Shown here piece after piece: positions 41,157 to 49,934 of a DNA stretch of 64,000 nt. Made by a program: the position numbers and the translations under genes. The notes under the pieces were generated by a model, which ran no database searches, was not told where the DNA came from, and was given only the letters and a program-made list of their open reading frames with translations. Positions within the stretch are counted from its first letter, which is position 1. Each line of letters starts with the position of its first letter. Origin of the DNA: Brevibacterium gallinarum (GTDB taxonomy: Bacteria > Actinomycetota > Actinomycetes > Actinomycetales > Brevibacteriaceae); the NCBI RefSeq assembly GCF_014836885.1, contig NZ_JACSPY010000007.1:1-64000 (forward strand). The letters are read 5' to 3'.

Positions 41157-41990
41157 TCAGTCGGTGCCGCCTGAGAGCAGGTCGGCACCGGCGATCTCAG
41201 TGATCGGCGGTGCCTCCGGGGGCGTATTGCCCCATGCCGGGCACATCGGCTTGAACGAACACCAATTGCACAGCGGGGAACGGCGCGGACGCCAGCGCCC
41301 GGCCTGTGCGGCATCGGTGATCTCGTTCCAGATGCCGCGGACTTCGAATTCGGTGCGCTCGATATCACCCATCGTCGGCTGCATGTCGATCGAGCTGCGC
41401 GAGCCGAGGTAGAGCAGCTTGAGGGTGTGCACGAGCTGGCCCTCAGCCAGGTAGTGCATGAGGGCATAGAAGCGCATCTGGAAATCGGCTTCGCGGCCGT
41501 ACTGCGGTTTGGGCTGCTTGCCGGTCTTGTAGTCGACCAGCCGCACCGCCCCACCCGGGGTGGCGTCGACGCGGTCGATGAATCCGCGCAGCACCGGACC
41601 GCCCTCGAGCGGCACCTGCACGAACTCCTCCCGCCGGTCCGGTTCGAGCATCTGCGGAATCTCAAGCGCGAAGTACGAACGGCACAGCTCGGCTGACTCG
41701 TTGAGCAGCCGGCGGCGATCCTCCTCAGCGGGGAAGAGCTCAGCGACACGCCCGTCCTCGTCGGTCAGCCGGGTCAGCTCGATGGGCAGCAGCTCGATCG
41801 TCTTCTCCCACGTCCGCTCGGGGGCGACCGCGTCGAAGAGACGCTCGAGCACGGCATGGACGAGGGTGCCGCGGAACGCAACGGGCGACAGCGGCTCAGG
41901 GATCTTGTCGACGGTGCGGAAGCGGAACTTCAGCGGGCACTGGACGAAGTCATTGGCCCGGGACGGAGAGAGCGCGACGAGTTTGGCCAT
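41157..41990 (-). CDS. RecB-like PD-(D/E)XK nuclease
   Basis: This 277-residue nuclease has the RecB/AddB-type fold. ALSPSRANDFVQCPLKFRFR is the start, FRGTLVHAVLERLFD holds the first motif, GFIDRVDATPGG and VRLVDYKTGKQPK form the D...DYK catalytic core, and CNWCSFKPMCPAWG with the upstream Cys makes a probable iron-sulfur cluster. It corresponds to Rv2119 of M. tuberculosis, a 3'-5' exonuclease-like protein. A minus-strand TAGGGT -10 (42003-41998) ends seven bases before the ATG. A much longer reading frame continues upstream but runs antisense to the next genes. Confidence 0.88.
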   Translation of the reverse strand: MAKLVALSPSRANDFVQCPLKFRFRTVDKIPEPLSPVAFRGTLVHAVLERLFDAVAPERTWEKTIELLPIELTRLTDEDGRVAELFPAEEDRRRLLNESAELCRSYFALEIPQMLEPDRREEFVQVPLEGGPVLRGFIDRVDATPGGAVRLVDYKTGKQPKPQYGREADFQMRFYALMHYLAEGQLVHTLKLLYLGSRSSIDMQPTMGDIERTEFEVRGIWNEITDAAQAGRWRPRRSPLCNWCSFKPMCPAWGNTPPEAPPITEIAGADLLSGGTD

Positions 41991-42094
41991 AACCGAAACC
42001 CTACCGGCCGCCGCTGACATCACTGACCGTTCCCTCCTCGGCCTGGGCAGACTCTCCTCGGCATGGGCGCGCAGAGACAGCAGGGCATCCCCTT

Positions 42095-42100
42095 TAGGAT
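42095..42100 (+). promoter_or_regulatory. leaderless -10 element of the M50 protease gene
   Basis: TAGGAT ends seven bases before the ATG at 42108. With the oppositely oriented TAGGGT at 42003-41998 it forms a divergent promoter region of about 120 bases. Confidence 0.55.
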
Positions 42101-42107
42101 GGTGGAC

Positions 42108-43286
42108 ATGACTGAGGCGAGCGCGAAGGCAAACCCCCCGGCCAAACGGACCGGGGCGTCGAACGGGCTCATCATCGGCTGGGTCTTCGGTGCTCCCGTC
42201 GTCCTCGCCTGGTCCTGGTTCATCGCCGCGGTCATCATCACAGTGCTCTTCGCCCCATGGGTCTCCAGCGTTCGGCCCGACCTCGGGTTTCTCTCCTGGG
42301 TCGTCGCCTTCGCCTATGCGGTGTTCCTCTTCGTCTCCGTCTTCCTCCACGAACTCGCCCACGCGATCGCAGGGGCTGCCGTCGGGCAGAAGGTCGCTGC
42401 GATCGAGCTCAACATCTGGGGCGGCTTCACCCGGTTCGAACCCAAGATCGAGGAGGACCCGAAGCGAGCGGCATCGACGAGCTTCATCATCTCCGTCGTC
42501 GGTCCGGTCATCAACCTCGTCCTCGCCGGTCTCGGCTGGCTGTCCATGGGGGCCTTCGAACAGTCCTCGGTGCCATGGCTGCTGCTCATCGCCGTGACGT
42601 TCGCCAACGCCGCATTGGGCATCATCAACCTGCTGCCGGGCATCCCGCTCGACGGCGGCTGGGCGATCCAGGCCCTCATCTGGCGTGGCACCAGCAGTCA
42701 GTACCTCGGGACCGTCATCGCCGCCTGGATCGGGCGGATCATTGCCGCCGGTTTCGTCTTCTGGGCTGTGGTCACCCCGCTGCTGCGCGGCGAGCGTCCC
42801 GACCTCATCACCGTGCTGTGGATGTCGGCGATCGCCTTCATGCTGTGGTTCTCCGCCAGCGATGCCGTCACCCATGCCAAACGCGCCCGCCGCATGGAGA
42901 CCTACGATCTGCACGCGGTCATCCAGCCGGCGATCGCGGCCACCCACGACTCGACCATCGAGCAGACCCTCGGCTTCGCCGACTCCCTCGGCAAAGGACC
43001 CTCGGTCATCATCGTCGTGCTCAACGAGCGCGGTCTGCCGTATGCGTTCCTCGACCGGCACGCCGCCTCCCAGGTGCCGATCGGTGCGCAGCGGTCTGAG
43101 ACGATCGCCGACTACGCCCGGCCCTTCGGCGGCTGGATCGGGGTGCCCGAGGACATCACGGCCCCGCACCTGCTCGAGTCGCTGACCCACCGGCCGAAGG
43201 CCGCCTACTGCATGGTGATGCGCGGCTCCACACTCACCGGTGTCATCGACCTGCAGGAGTTCTTCGACGAACTCCTCGCCGACTGA
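42108..43286 (+). CDS. M50 site-2 protease family protein
   Basis: A 392-residue membrane metalloprotease. The zinc site is HELAHA (His81, Glu82, His85) at the end of a hydrophobic helix, and the third ligand lies in NLLPGIPLDGG. About six transmembrane helices occupy residues 20-265. The C-terminal 120 residues are soluble and look like a CBS-type pair (ATHDSTIEQTL, later MRGSTLTGVIDLQEFFDEL), common in this M50 subgroup. It may cleave a membrane-bound regulator; the substrate is unknown. It precedes trmI and mpa on the same strand. Confidence 0.87.
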   Translation: MTEASAKANPPAKRTGASNGLIIGWVFGAPVVLAWSWFIAAVIITVLFAPWVSSVRPDLGFLSWVVAFAYAVFLFVSVFLHELAHAIAGAAVGQKVAAIELNIWGGFTRFEPKIEEDPKRAASTSFIISVVGPVINLVLAGLGWLSMGAFEQSSVPWLLLIAVTFANAALGIINLLPGIPLDGGWAIQALIWRGTSSQYLGTVIAAWIGRIIAAGFVFWAVVTPLLRGERPDLITVLWMSAIAFMLWFSASDAVTHAKRARRMETYDLHAVIQPAIAATHDSTIEQTLGFADSLGKGPSVIIVVLNERGLPYAFLDRHAASQVPIGAQRSETIADYARPFGGWIGVPEDITAPHLLESLTHRPKAAYCMVMRGSTLTGVIDLQEFFDELLAD

Positions 43287-43370
43287 ACCGCCGGTGACCG
43301 TGTGCCGCCTGCGTTCACGCAGTGAGAGGCCTGACCAGCCGGCCGGGCCAGGGACTAGAGTGGGGAGCAT

Positions 43371-44432
43371 ATGAATGCACAGCAGGCTTCCGGCGCGCCC
43401 GTGCGGCGCGGACCCTTCCGGATCGGCGACAAGGTCCAGCTGACCGACCCGAAGGGTCGACTGCAGACGATCGTGCTGACTCCAGACGGCACCTTCCACG
43501 CCCACACCGGCACGCTTGACCACGCCCAGCTCATCGGCCAGCCCGAGGGCGTCGTCGTGCGCAACTCCAGCGGCACCGCCTACCAGGCGCTGCGCCCGCT
43601 GCTGGAGGATTTCGTGCTGTCGATGCCGCGCGGAGCGGCCGTCATCTACCCGAAGGACGCCGCGCTCATCACCACGCTCGGTGACATCTTCCCCGGCGCT
43701 GTCGTCGTCGAAGCCGGTGTCGGCTCCGGTGCGCTGACCCTGTCGCTGCTGCGCGCGGTCGGCGATCAGGGCAGCGTCCACTCCTTTGAGATGCGCCCGG
43801 ACTTCGCCGAGATCGCCGCCGGCAACATCGCCGACTTCTTCGGCGGGGAGCACCCGGCATGGTCGTGCACCACCGGCGATCTCGCAGAGGAGCTGCCGAA
43901 GGCCTTCGAACCCGGAGAGGTCGACCGAGTCGTCCTCGACATGCTCGCCCCATGGGAATGCCTGCCGGCCGTCACCGAGGCCCTCATTCCCGGGGGAGTG
44001 CTGACCGTCTACGTCGCCACCGCCACCCAGCTCTCGCGCACCGCCGAGGCGATCCGCGCCACTCGCATGTACACCGAACCGCACGCCATGGAATCGATGA
44101 TCCGCGACTGGCACCTCGAAGGACTGGCGGTGCGCCCAGTCCACCGGATGATCGGCCACACCGGGTTCCTGCTCTTCGCCCGCCGGCTCGCTCCGGGCGT
44201 CGACCCGCTCGAGCGCAAGAAGCGTCCGCAGGGCTCCGAACCCAGTGCTGAGGACCGCGCCCACTGGGAAGGCGGAGAGTTCACCGACGAGACCATCGGC
44301 CACCGCTATGCGACCGGCAAGAAGATGCGCCGGCTCAAGCGCGAGGTCGGCTCCCGGCGCAAAGCCGAGGACGCCGCCCAGCAGACTGCGGCAGCCGCCA
44401 GCGACGACCCCACCGCGAAGGAGGACCAGTGA
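43371..44432 (+). CDS. trmI: tRNA (adenine(58)-N1)-methyltransferase TrmI
   Basis: This 353-residue class I methyltransferase modifies A58 in the tRNA T-loop. It has an N-terminal beta domain (about residues 12-75 with GPFRIGDKVQLTDPKGR), SAM motif I in VVVEAGVGSGALTLSLLRA, and DRVVLDMLAPWECL as motif IV. The C-terminal 70 residues are a charged extension. It corresponds to Rv2118c. A TAGAGT element and GGGGAG ribosome-binding site precede the ATG. The end overlaps the mpa start, so tRNA modification and the proteasome ATPase are coupled, as in mycobacteria. Confidence 0.92.
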   Translation: MNAQQASGAPVRRGPFRIGDKVQLTDPKGRLQTIVLTPDGTFHAHTGTLDHAQLIGQPEGVVVRNSSGTAYQALRPLLEDFVLSMPRGAAVIYPKDAALITTLGDIFPGAVVVEAGVGSGALTLSLLRAVGDQGSVHSFEMRPDFAEIAAGNIADFFGGEHPAWSCTTGDLAEELPKAFEPGEVDRVVLDMLAPWECLPAVTEALIPGGVLTVYVATATQLSRTAEAIRATRMYTEPHAMESMIRDWHLEGLAVRPVHRMIGHTGFLLFARRLAPGVDPLERKKRPQGSEPSAEDRAHWEGGEFTDETIGHRYATGKKMRRLKREVGSRRKAEDAAQQTAAAASDDPTAKEDQ

Positions 44433-46153
44433 GCCCCACCACCCCGGATCCCACCGCGGATCTTGCCAAGCTGCGCAAGGACTCAGCCCAGCTGCGCCAG
44501 CAGCTGTTCAACGCCTCGAAGCGCAACGAGGCACTGACGAAGACGCTGCGCCAGGCGCGCGACGAACTCGCCCGCATCCGCACCGAAGCCGAGCGGATGT
44601 CCGATCCGCCGAACTCCTTCGGCACCGTCCTGGAAGTCGTCACCGACGCTGAAGGCGTGCCCGAACTCGACGTCCACGTCTCCGGGCGCCGGATGCGCGT
44701 GGCGATCTCGACCGAGCTCGACACCGCCGAGCTGCGACCGGGCATCCAGGTCCGCCTGTCCGAAGGCCTCGTCGCCCTCGAAGCCTGCGACTACACCCGG
44801 GTCGGCGACGTCGTCACCGTCCGCGAGGTGATGAGCGAGGACCGGATCCTCATCGGCACGCCCGGCGACGACGAGCAGGTCTACATCCTCTCTGCTGTGC
44901 TGCAGGAGGAGGGCGTGCGTCCCGGTGACGCCGTGCTCGTCGACACCCGCACCCGGTTCGCCTACGAGAAGATCGCCAAGCCCGAGGTGTCCTCGCTGCT
45001 GCTCGAGGCCGTCCCGGACATCTCGTACAACGACATCGGCGGTCTGGAAGCCCAGATCGACATGATCCAGGACGCCGTCGAGATGCCCTTCGAGCACCCG
45101 GAGCTCTACACCGAGCACGGCCTCAAACCGCCCAAGGGCATCCTGCTCTACGGCCCGCCCGGCTGCGGCAAGACGCTCATCGCCAAGGCTGTTGCCCACT
45201 CCCTGGCCCAGCGCCGCGGAGACGCGACGACGCGTTCGTACTTCCTCAACATCAAGGGCCCCGAGCTGCTCGACAAGTACGTCGGCGAGACCGAGCGCCA
45301 GCTGCGGCTCATCTTCGCCCGGGCACGGGAGAAGGCCACAGCCGGCTCACCGGTCGTGGTGTTCTTCGATGAGATGGAGTCGCTGTTCCGCACCCGCGGC
45401 ACCGGCAAGTCCTCCGATGTCGAGACGACGATCGTTCCGCAGCTGCTGGCCGAGATCGACGGTGTCGAGCAGCTGGAGAATGTCATCGTCATCGGTGCCT
45501 CGAACCGCGAGGACCTCATCGATCCGGCGATCCTGCGCCCGGGCCGGCTCGACGTCAAGATCCGCATCCAGCGTCCGGACCGCTCCGGGGCAGCCGAGAT
45601 CTTCTCGAAGTACCTCGTGCCCGAGCTGCCGCTGCACGAGTCGGTGCTCGACGCGGTCGAGGGCTCACGCGTGCAGGCCGTCGAGGCGCTCATCTGGCGC
45701 TGTGTTGAGCGGATGTACGCCCACAGTGAGGACAACGAGTTCGTCGAGGTCACCTACGCTGATGGCAGCGCCGAGGTGCTGTACTACTCGGACTTCGCCT
45801 CCGGTGCGATGATCTCCAACATCGTCGACCGTGCGAAGAAGCATGCGATCAAGGCGCTGCTGGCCGACGGGCAGCGCGGCATCAGCTGGGAACACCTCGA
45901 GCAGGCGATCGTCGAGGAGTTCTCCGAACACGAGGACCTGCCCAACACCTCGAACCCGGATGAGTGGTCGCGGATCTCCGGCCGCAAGGGCGAACGCGTC
46001 ACCCACCTGCGGATGCTCGGCCAGCAGCGCTCACAGGCTGCTGAGGCCGATGCGCGTGCCGAACGCGACCGGCAGCTCGACGCCGAGGTGCGCGCCGCCT
46101 CGGGCACGGTGGGCGAACCGGAGACCGCGACCCCGGACCCGGACCTGCTGTGA
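44429..46153 (+). CDS. mpa: proteasome-associated ATPase Mpa/ARC
   Basis: A 574-residue AAA ATPase that unfolds pupylated proteins for the 20S proteasome. It has an N-terminal coiled coil (about 10-56) that binds Pup, two OB domains (about 60-185), Walker A in GPPGCGKT (242-249), Walker B in VVFFDEMESL and the second-region GASNREDLIDPAILRPGRLD. It starts GTG, overlapping trmI. The oddity is the end: after the conserved DEWSRISGRKGERV block there is a 45-residue tail that finishes TPDPDLL. Mycobacterial and rhodococcal forms end in GQYL, whose penultimate Tyr docks into the proteasome and opens its gate. No YL end is present in nearby frames. Confidence 0.93.
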   Translation: MSPTTPDPTADLAKLRKDSAQLRQQLFNASKRNEALTKTLRQARDELARIRTEAERMSDPPNSFGTVLEVVTDAEGVPELDVHVSGRRMRVAISTELDTAELRPGIQVRLSEGLVALEACDYTRVGDVVTVREVMSEDRILIGTPGDDEQVYILSAVLQEEGVRPGDAVLVDTRTRFAYEKIAKPEVSSLLLEAVPDISYNDIGGLEAQIDMIQDAVEMPFEHPELYTEHGLKPPKGILLYGPPGCGKTLIAKAVAHSLAQRRGDATTRSYFLNIKGPELLDKYVGETERQLRLIFARAREKATAGSPVVVFFDEMESLFRTRGTGKSSDVETTIVPQLLAEIDGVEQLENVIVIGASNREDLIDPAILRPGRLDVKIRIQRPDRSGAAEIFSKYLVPELPLHESVLDAVEGSRVQAVEALIWRCVERMYAHSEDNEFVEVTYADGSAEVLYYSDFASGAMISNIVDRAKKHAIKALLADGQRGISWEHLEQAIVEEFSEHEDLPNTSNPDEWSRISGRKGERVTHLRMLGQQRSQAAEADARAERDRQLDAEVRAASGTVGEPETATPDPDLL

Positions 46154-46175
46154 GCCGGGGCTGGCCGCCGTCAGC

Positions 46176-46553
46176 TCAGCGTGCCGAGCGCCCGGCCACG
46201 GCGGTGGCGATGACCCGCCAGCCGACGAGGGTGACGAGGTTGAGGCTGGCGGCCACGACGATGAACGGACCCTCGGTGCCCTCGCCGGTCAGCGCCCGGA
46301 TGACGAGGCCCACGAGCACTGTCGTGGCCCACAGGCCGGTGCCGGTGCGCAGCGGCGCGAGTGGGGCGGCCCACACGGCGTTGAGCAGCCAGGCGATGAC
46401 GAGCCCGGCGAGGAACGGCCAGGCGGTGCCGAGGATCTGCTCGGGCACCAGCGACTGGTGGTGCGTGTAATGGCCGACGACCGTGAACAGCGCGACCAGG
46501 CACGCGTCGACGACGACGGCGATGAACAGGTGAGATGATTTCTTTGCAGCCAC
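46176..46553 (-). CDS. DUF3054 family membrane protein
   Basis: This 125-residue protein has four predicted transmembrane helices. FIAVVVDACLVALFTVVG at the start, WPFLAGLVIAWLL and LRTGTGLWATTVLVGLVIR follow the DUF3054 pattern. The function is unknown. It starts with GTG at 46553. It is the only minus-strand gene inside the proteasome locus, between mpa and dop, with 22 and 43 bases to its neighbours, so mpa and dop cannot share a simple transcript without antisense overlap. Confidence 0.8.
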   Translation of the reverse strand: MAAKKSSHLFIAVVVDACLVALFTVVGHYTHHQSLVPEQILGTAWPFLAGLVIAWLLNAVWAAPLAPLRTGTGLWATTVLVGLVIRALTGEGTEGPFIVVAASLNLVTLVGWRVIATAVAGRSAR

Positions 46554-46596
46554 GCAACGATTCTACGTCCGCGCCGGCGGCAGACAGGAGGAGGAC

Positions 46597-48156
46597 ATGC
46601 TGAGTGTCAGACGCGTGATGGGAGCAGAGACCGAGTTCGGGATCTCCCAGCCCGGCCGCCCGCACGCCAACCCGATGCGCGATTCCGCCCGCGTCATCGA
46701 CGCCTACGCAGGTCCACGGGGCCTAAAGTCCTCGCAGAGCTTCTGGGACTTCGACACCGAATCCCCGCTGGCCGATGCCCGCGGCTTCATCATGAACGAA
46801 GCCCAGGCCCACATCTCGCAGCTGACCCACCTGCCCCAGGCGCAGCCGGACGCCCAGTACCTGGCCAACGTGGTGCTGGAGAACGGCGCCCGCTACTACG
46901 TCGACCACGCCCACCCCGAATACTCCTCACCGGAGACGCTGACCCCGCGCGATGTCGTGCTGTGGGACCGGGCCGGCGATGTCGTGGCGCTGCGCTCGGT
47001 CGAGACGCTGGCCGGTGGCGAGGAGCCGGTCAACCTGTACAAGAACAACACCGACTCCAAGGGCGCCAGCTACGGCGCGCACGAGAACTACCTGGTCGAC
47101 CGCAGCGTCGACTTCGACGAGCTGGCCGCCTGCCTCATCCCGTTCTTCACCACCCGCCAGATCCTGTGCGGTGCCGGCCGGGTCGGGATCGGCGCCTCAG
47201 GGGAGGAGCCGGGCTATCAGATCTCCTCCCGGGCGGACTTCTTCGAAGCCGAGATCGGGCTGGAGACGACCCTGCGCCGCCCGATCGTCAACACCCGCGA
47301 CGAACCGCATGCCGATCCGCTGCTCTACCGGCGACTGCACGTCATCATAGGCGATGCGACGATGGCCGAGCCGGCCACCCTTGTGCGCTTCGGTTCGACC
47401 TCGCTCGTCCTCGGGCTCATCGAGTCCGGCCGGTGCCCGCGCATCGAACTCGCCGACCCGGTCGCAGCCCTGCAGCAGGTCTCGCATGATCTGAGCCTCT
47501 CGGCCCCGCTGGAGCTGGTCGACGGATCGTCCATGACCGCGATTGAGATCCAGCGGATGTACTGGCAGGCCGCCGCCGAGGCGGTGGGCGCCTCTGCAGA
47601 TGAGGACACTGCCGAGGTGGTCGAGATGTGGGATCGGTTCCTCACCGACCTGGCCGAGGACCCGATGCGCCTGGCCGGCGAGATCGACTGGGTCGCCAAG
47701 CTGCAGCTGCTGACCGGTTATCAGCAGCGCGAATCGCTGCCCTGGAACCACCCGAAGCTCGCCCTCATCGACGTGCAGTACCACGATGTGCGCCCCTCCA
47801 AAGGGCTGTTCTACAAGCTCGAGGCCGCCGGGCGGATCCGGCGGTTCACCACCGATGAGCAGGTCGCCCACGCGGTGGAGAACCCGCCGGAGGACACGCG
47901 CGCCTACCTGCGCGGGCGGGTCGTCGAGAAGTTCACCGACTCCCTCATCTCCGCCAGCTGGGACTCCCTGGTCTTCACCACCGGTGGCGAACGGCTGGTC
48001 CGCGTGCCGATGAAGTACCCGCTCAAGGGCACGAAGGAGCTCGTCGGCGAGATCGTCGAATCCGCCGGCAGCGTGGATGAGCTGTTGAAATCATTGGGCA
48101 TCACTACACTTGAGGACAGCAGTCCAGCAGTCCACCGCGACAGGAATGAGGTGTGA
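46597..48156 (+). CDS. dop: Pup deamidase/depupylase Dop
   Basis: A 519-residue carboxylate-amine ligase-fold enzyme that converts the Pup C-terminal Gln to Glu and also removes Pup from substrates. The N-terminus has GAETEFGIS (Mg-binding glutamates). The Dop-specific loop occupies about residues 41-90, and the nucleophilic aspartate is Asp103 in [14 protein letters not shown]. Further blocks are [19 protein letters not shown] and [10 protein letters not shown]. The start ATG has an AGGAGGAGG ribosome-binding site. Its product is needed here because Pup ends in Gln. The stop lies one base before the pup start. Confidence 0.94.
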   Translation: MLSVRRVMGAETEFGISQPGRPHANPMRDSARVIDAYAGPRGLKSSQSFWDFDTESPLADARGFIMNEAQAHISQLTHLPQAQPDAQYLANVVLENGARYYVDHAHPEYSSPETLTPRDVVLWDRAGDVVALRSVETLAGGEEPVNLYKNNTDSKGASYGAHENYLVDRSVDFDELAACLIPFFTTRQILCGAGRVGIGASGEEPGYQISSRADFFEAEIGLETTLRRPIVNTRDEPHADPLLYRRLHVIIGDATMAEPATLVRFGSTSLVLGLIESGRCPRIELADPVAALQQVSHDLSLSAPLELVDGSSMTAIEIQRMYWQAAAEAVGASADEDTAEVVEMWDRFLTDLAEDPMRLAGEIDWVAKLQLLTGYQQRESLPWNHPKLALIDVQYHDVRPSKGLFYKLEAAGRIRRFTTDEQVAHAVENPPEDTRAYLRGRVVEKFTDSLISASWDSLVFTTGGERLVRVPMKYPLKGTKELVGEIVESAGSVDELLKSLGITTLEDSSPAVHRDRNEV

Positions 48157-48157
48157 G

Positions 48158-48352
48158 ATGAGCGGCCAGGAGCAGATCCGCCACAATCGCAAGGACGGAG
48201 CCGAACCGCCGGAGGAGGCACCGGTCGCCCCGCAGGCGCAGACCCAGATCAGCACGGAGGCCGTCGACTCGATCCTCGACGACATCGACTCGGTGCTGGA
48301 GACGAACGCCGAGGAGTTCGTCCGCAACTTCGTGCAGAAGGGCGGCCAGTGA
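48158..48352 (+). CDS. pup: prokaryotic ubiquitin-like protein Pup
   Basis: A 64-residue disordered protein ending in NFVQKGGQ. The Mpa-binding helix is about residues 33-60 ([20 protein letters not shown]). The C-terminal Gln must be deamidated by Dop before PafA can attach Pup to lysines. It starts [14 protein letters not shown]. The stop overlaps the prcB GTG, and dop ends just before it, so dop-pup-prcB-prcA-pafA read as one coupled operon. Confidence 0.95.
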   Translation: MSGQEQIRHNRKDGAEPPEEAPVAPQAQTQISTEAVDSILDDIDSVLETNAEEFVRNFVQKGGQ

Positions 48353-49167
48353 ACACCGGCTTCGATCCCGCCTTCCTGTCAGCGACGACGAACTCGTTCA
48401 CCGACTTCGCCCGCACCGTCGCCCCCGATGTGCTGCCGCACATCTCACCTGAGCAGCTCGTCTCCGCCTCCGGTGAGCGGGCCGGGGTGCCCGACGGCAC
48501 GACGATCATCGCGTTCAAGACCGCCCACGGCGTGCTCATGGCCGGTGACCGGCGGGCCACCGTCGGCAACCTCATCGCCAGCCACATCATCGAGAAGGTC
48601 CACGCCGCCGATTCCGCCTCGGTCATCGGCATCGCCGGCACCGCCGGCCTGGCCCTCGAGCTCATCCGGCTCTTCCAGCTCGAACTCGAGCACTACGAGA
48701 AGATCGAGGGCACCCCGCTGTCCCTGGAGGGCAAGGCCAACCGGCTGGCTTCGATGCTGCGCGCCGGCCTCGGCCTTGCGATGCAGGGCCTGGCAGTCGT
48801 GCCGCTGTTCGCCGGTGTCGAACCCGGCCGGGACTCCGGACGGATCTTCAGCTTCGACGTCACCGGCGGCAAATACGAGGAAGTGAACTTCCATTCGATC
48901 GGCTCCGGCTCCGGGTTCGCCCGCGGTGCGCTGAAGAAGCTGTGGTCGCCCGGCCTGTCCGAGGCCGGGGGAGTGCGGGTCGCCGTTGAGGCGCTCATCG
49001 ATGCCGCCGACGACGACTCGGCCACCGGCGGACCGGACTTCGTCCGCCAGGTCGCCCCGGTCGTGCGCGTCGTCGACGCCGACGGGGTGCGCCGGATCCC
49101 CGAATCCGAGGTGCTGCAGTACGCCACTGCGGTCGTCGCCTCCCGTGCAGAAGGAGACCGCCCATGA
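48349..49167 (+). CDS. prcB: 20S proteasome beta subunit PrcB
   Basis: This 272-residue precursor has a 50-residue propeptide; autocleavage after Gly50 exposes Thr51 of the sequence [10 protein letters not shown] as the catalytic N-terminal threonine. Lys and Asp partners are seen in [18 protein letters not shown]. The rest follows the beta-subunit fold with [25 protein letters not shown]. It starts at a GTG overlapping the pup stop and ends four bases into prcA. Confidence 0.94.
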   Translation: MNTGFDPAFLSATTNSFTDFARTVAPDVLPHISPEQLVSASGERAGVPDGTTIIAFKTAHGVLMAGDRRATVGNLIASHIIEKVHAADSASVIGIAGTAGLALELIRLFQLELEHYEKIEGTPLSLEGKANRLASMLRAGLGLAMQGLAVVPLFAGVEPGRDSGRIFSFDVTGGKYEEVNFHSIGSGSGFARGALKKLWSPGLSEAGGVRVAVEALIDAADDDSATGGPDFVRQVAPVVRVVDADGVRRIPESEVLQYATAVVASRAEGDRP

Positions 49168-49934
49168 GCGCACCGTTCTATGTCTCTCCCGAACAGCTGA
49201 TGAAGGACCGGGCGGAGTTCGCCCGCAAGGGAATCGCCCGCGGCCGCTCGGTCGTCGTGCTGCGCTACGACGACGGGATCCTGCTGCTGGCCGAGAACCC
49301 ATCGGCGACGCTGCACAAGATCGCCGAGATCTACGACCGGATCGCCTTCGCAGCCGTCGGCAAGTACAACGAGTTCGAGACCCTCAGGCAGGCAGGCGTG
49401 CGCTACGCCGATCTGCGCGGCTACTCCTACGACCGCGCCGATGTCACCGCCCGCGGGCTGACGAACGCCTATGCCCAGACGCTGGCGAGTGTCTTCACCA
49501 CCGAGTCGAAGCCCTTCGAAGTCGAACTCGTCGTCGCCGAGATCGGCGAGCATCCCGCCAGCGACCGGCTCTTCCGCCTGTCCTATGACGGTTCGGTCGC
49601 CGACGAGAACGAGCATGTCGCCATCGGCGGGCAGGCCGAGGAGATCGGCAAGCGGCTGTCGGGGCTGCGCACGGCCGGCAAGCCGCTGGCCGAGGTGCTC
49701 GCCATCGGCCACACGGTGCTGGGCACCGGACGCGACGACGACGTCGACCTCGACGACCTCGAAGCCGCCGTGCTCGAACGCTCCGCCTCCTCGCACCGCA
49801 CATTCCGCCGCCTGCAGCCCGATGACCTGCGCTCCCTGCTCGCAGCCCCAGCCACCGGTGAGGACACCGGCCGCGAGGAGGCGCCCACCGCCTCGGGCAC
49901 GGAGACCCGACCCCAGGAGGACGAGGGCCAGTGA
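49164..49934 (+). CDS. prcA: 20S proteasome alpha subunit PrcA
   Basis: A 256-residue alpha subunit that forms the outer rings. It starts [23 protein letters not shown], the gate and helix 0 region, then [20 protein letters not shown] and [20 protein letters not shown]. The C-terminal 50 residues are a low-complexity acidic tail ending EDEGQ. Lysines in the alpha pocket that bind the Mpa tail in mycobacteria could be compared, since Mpa lacks the usual end here. It is coupled to prcB and pafA by four-base overlaps. Confidence 0.93.
   Translation: MSAPFYVSPEQLMKDRAEFARKGIARGRSVVVLRYDDGILLLAENPSATLHKIAEIYDRIAFAAVGKYNEFETLRQAGVRYADLRGYSYDRADVTARGLTNAYAQTLASVFTTESKPFEVELVVAEIGEHPASDRLFRLSYDGSVADENEHVAIGGQAEEIGKRLSGLRTAGKPLAEVLAIGHTVLGTGRDDDVDLDDLEAAVLERSASSHRTFRRLQPDDLRSLLAAPATGEDTGREEAPTASGTETRPQEDEGQ

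Noticed and set aside
41991-44303. Very long open frame on the minus strand continuing upstream of the RecB-like gene
   Set aside because: It runs antisense to the M50 protease and trmI genes, and its protein is rich in Gly, Asp, Arg and Glu of low complexity, as expected from the opposite strand of high-GC coding DNA.
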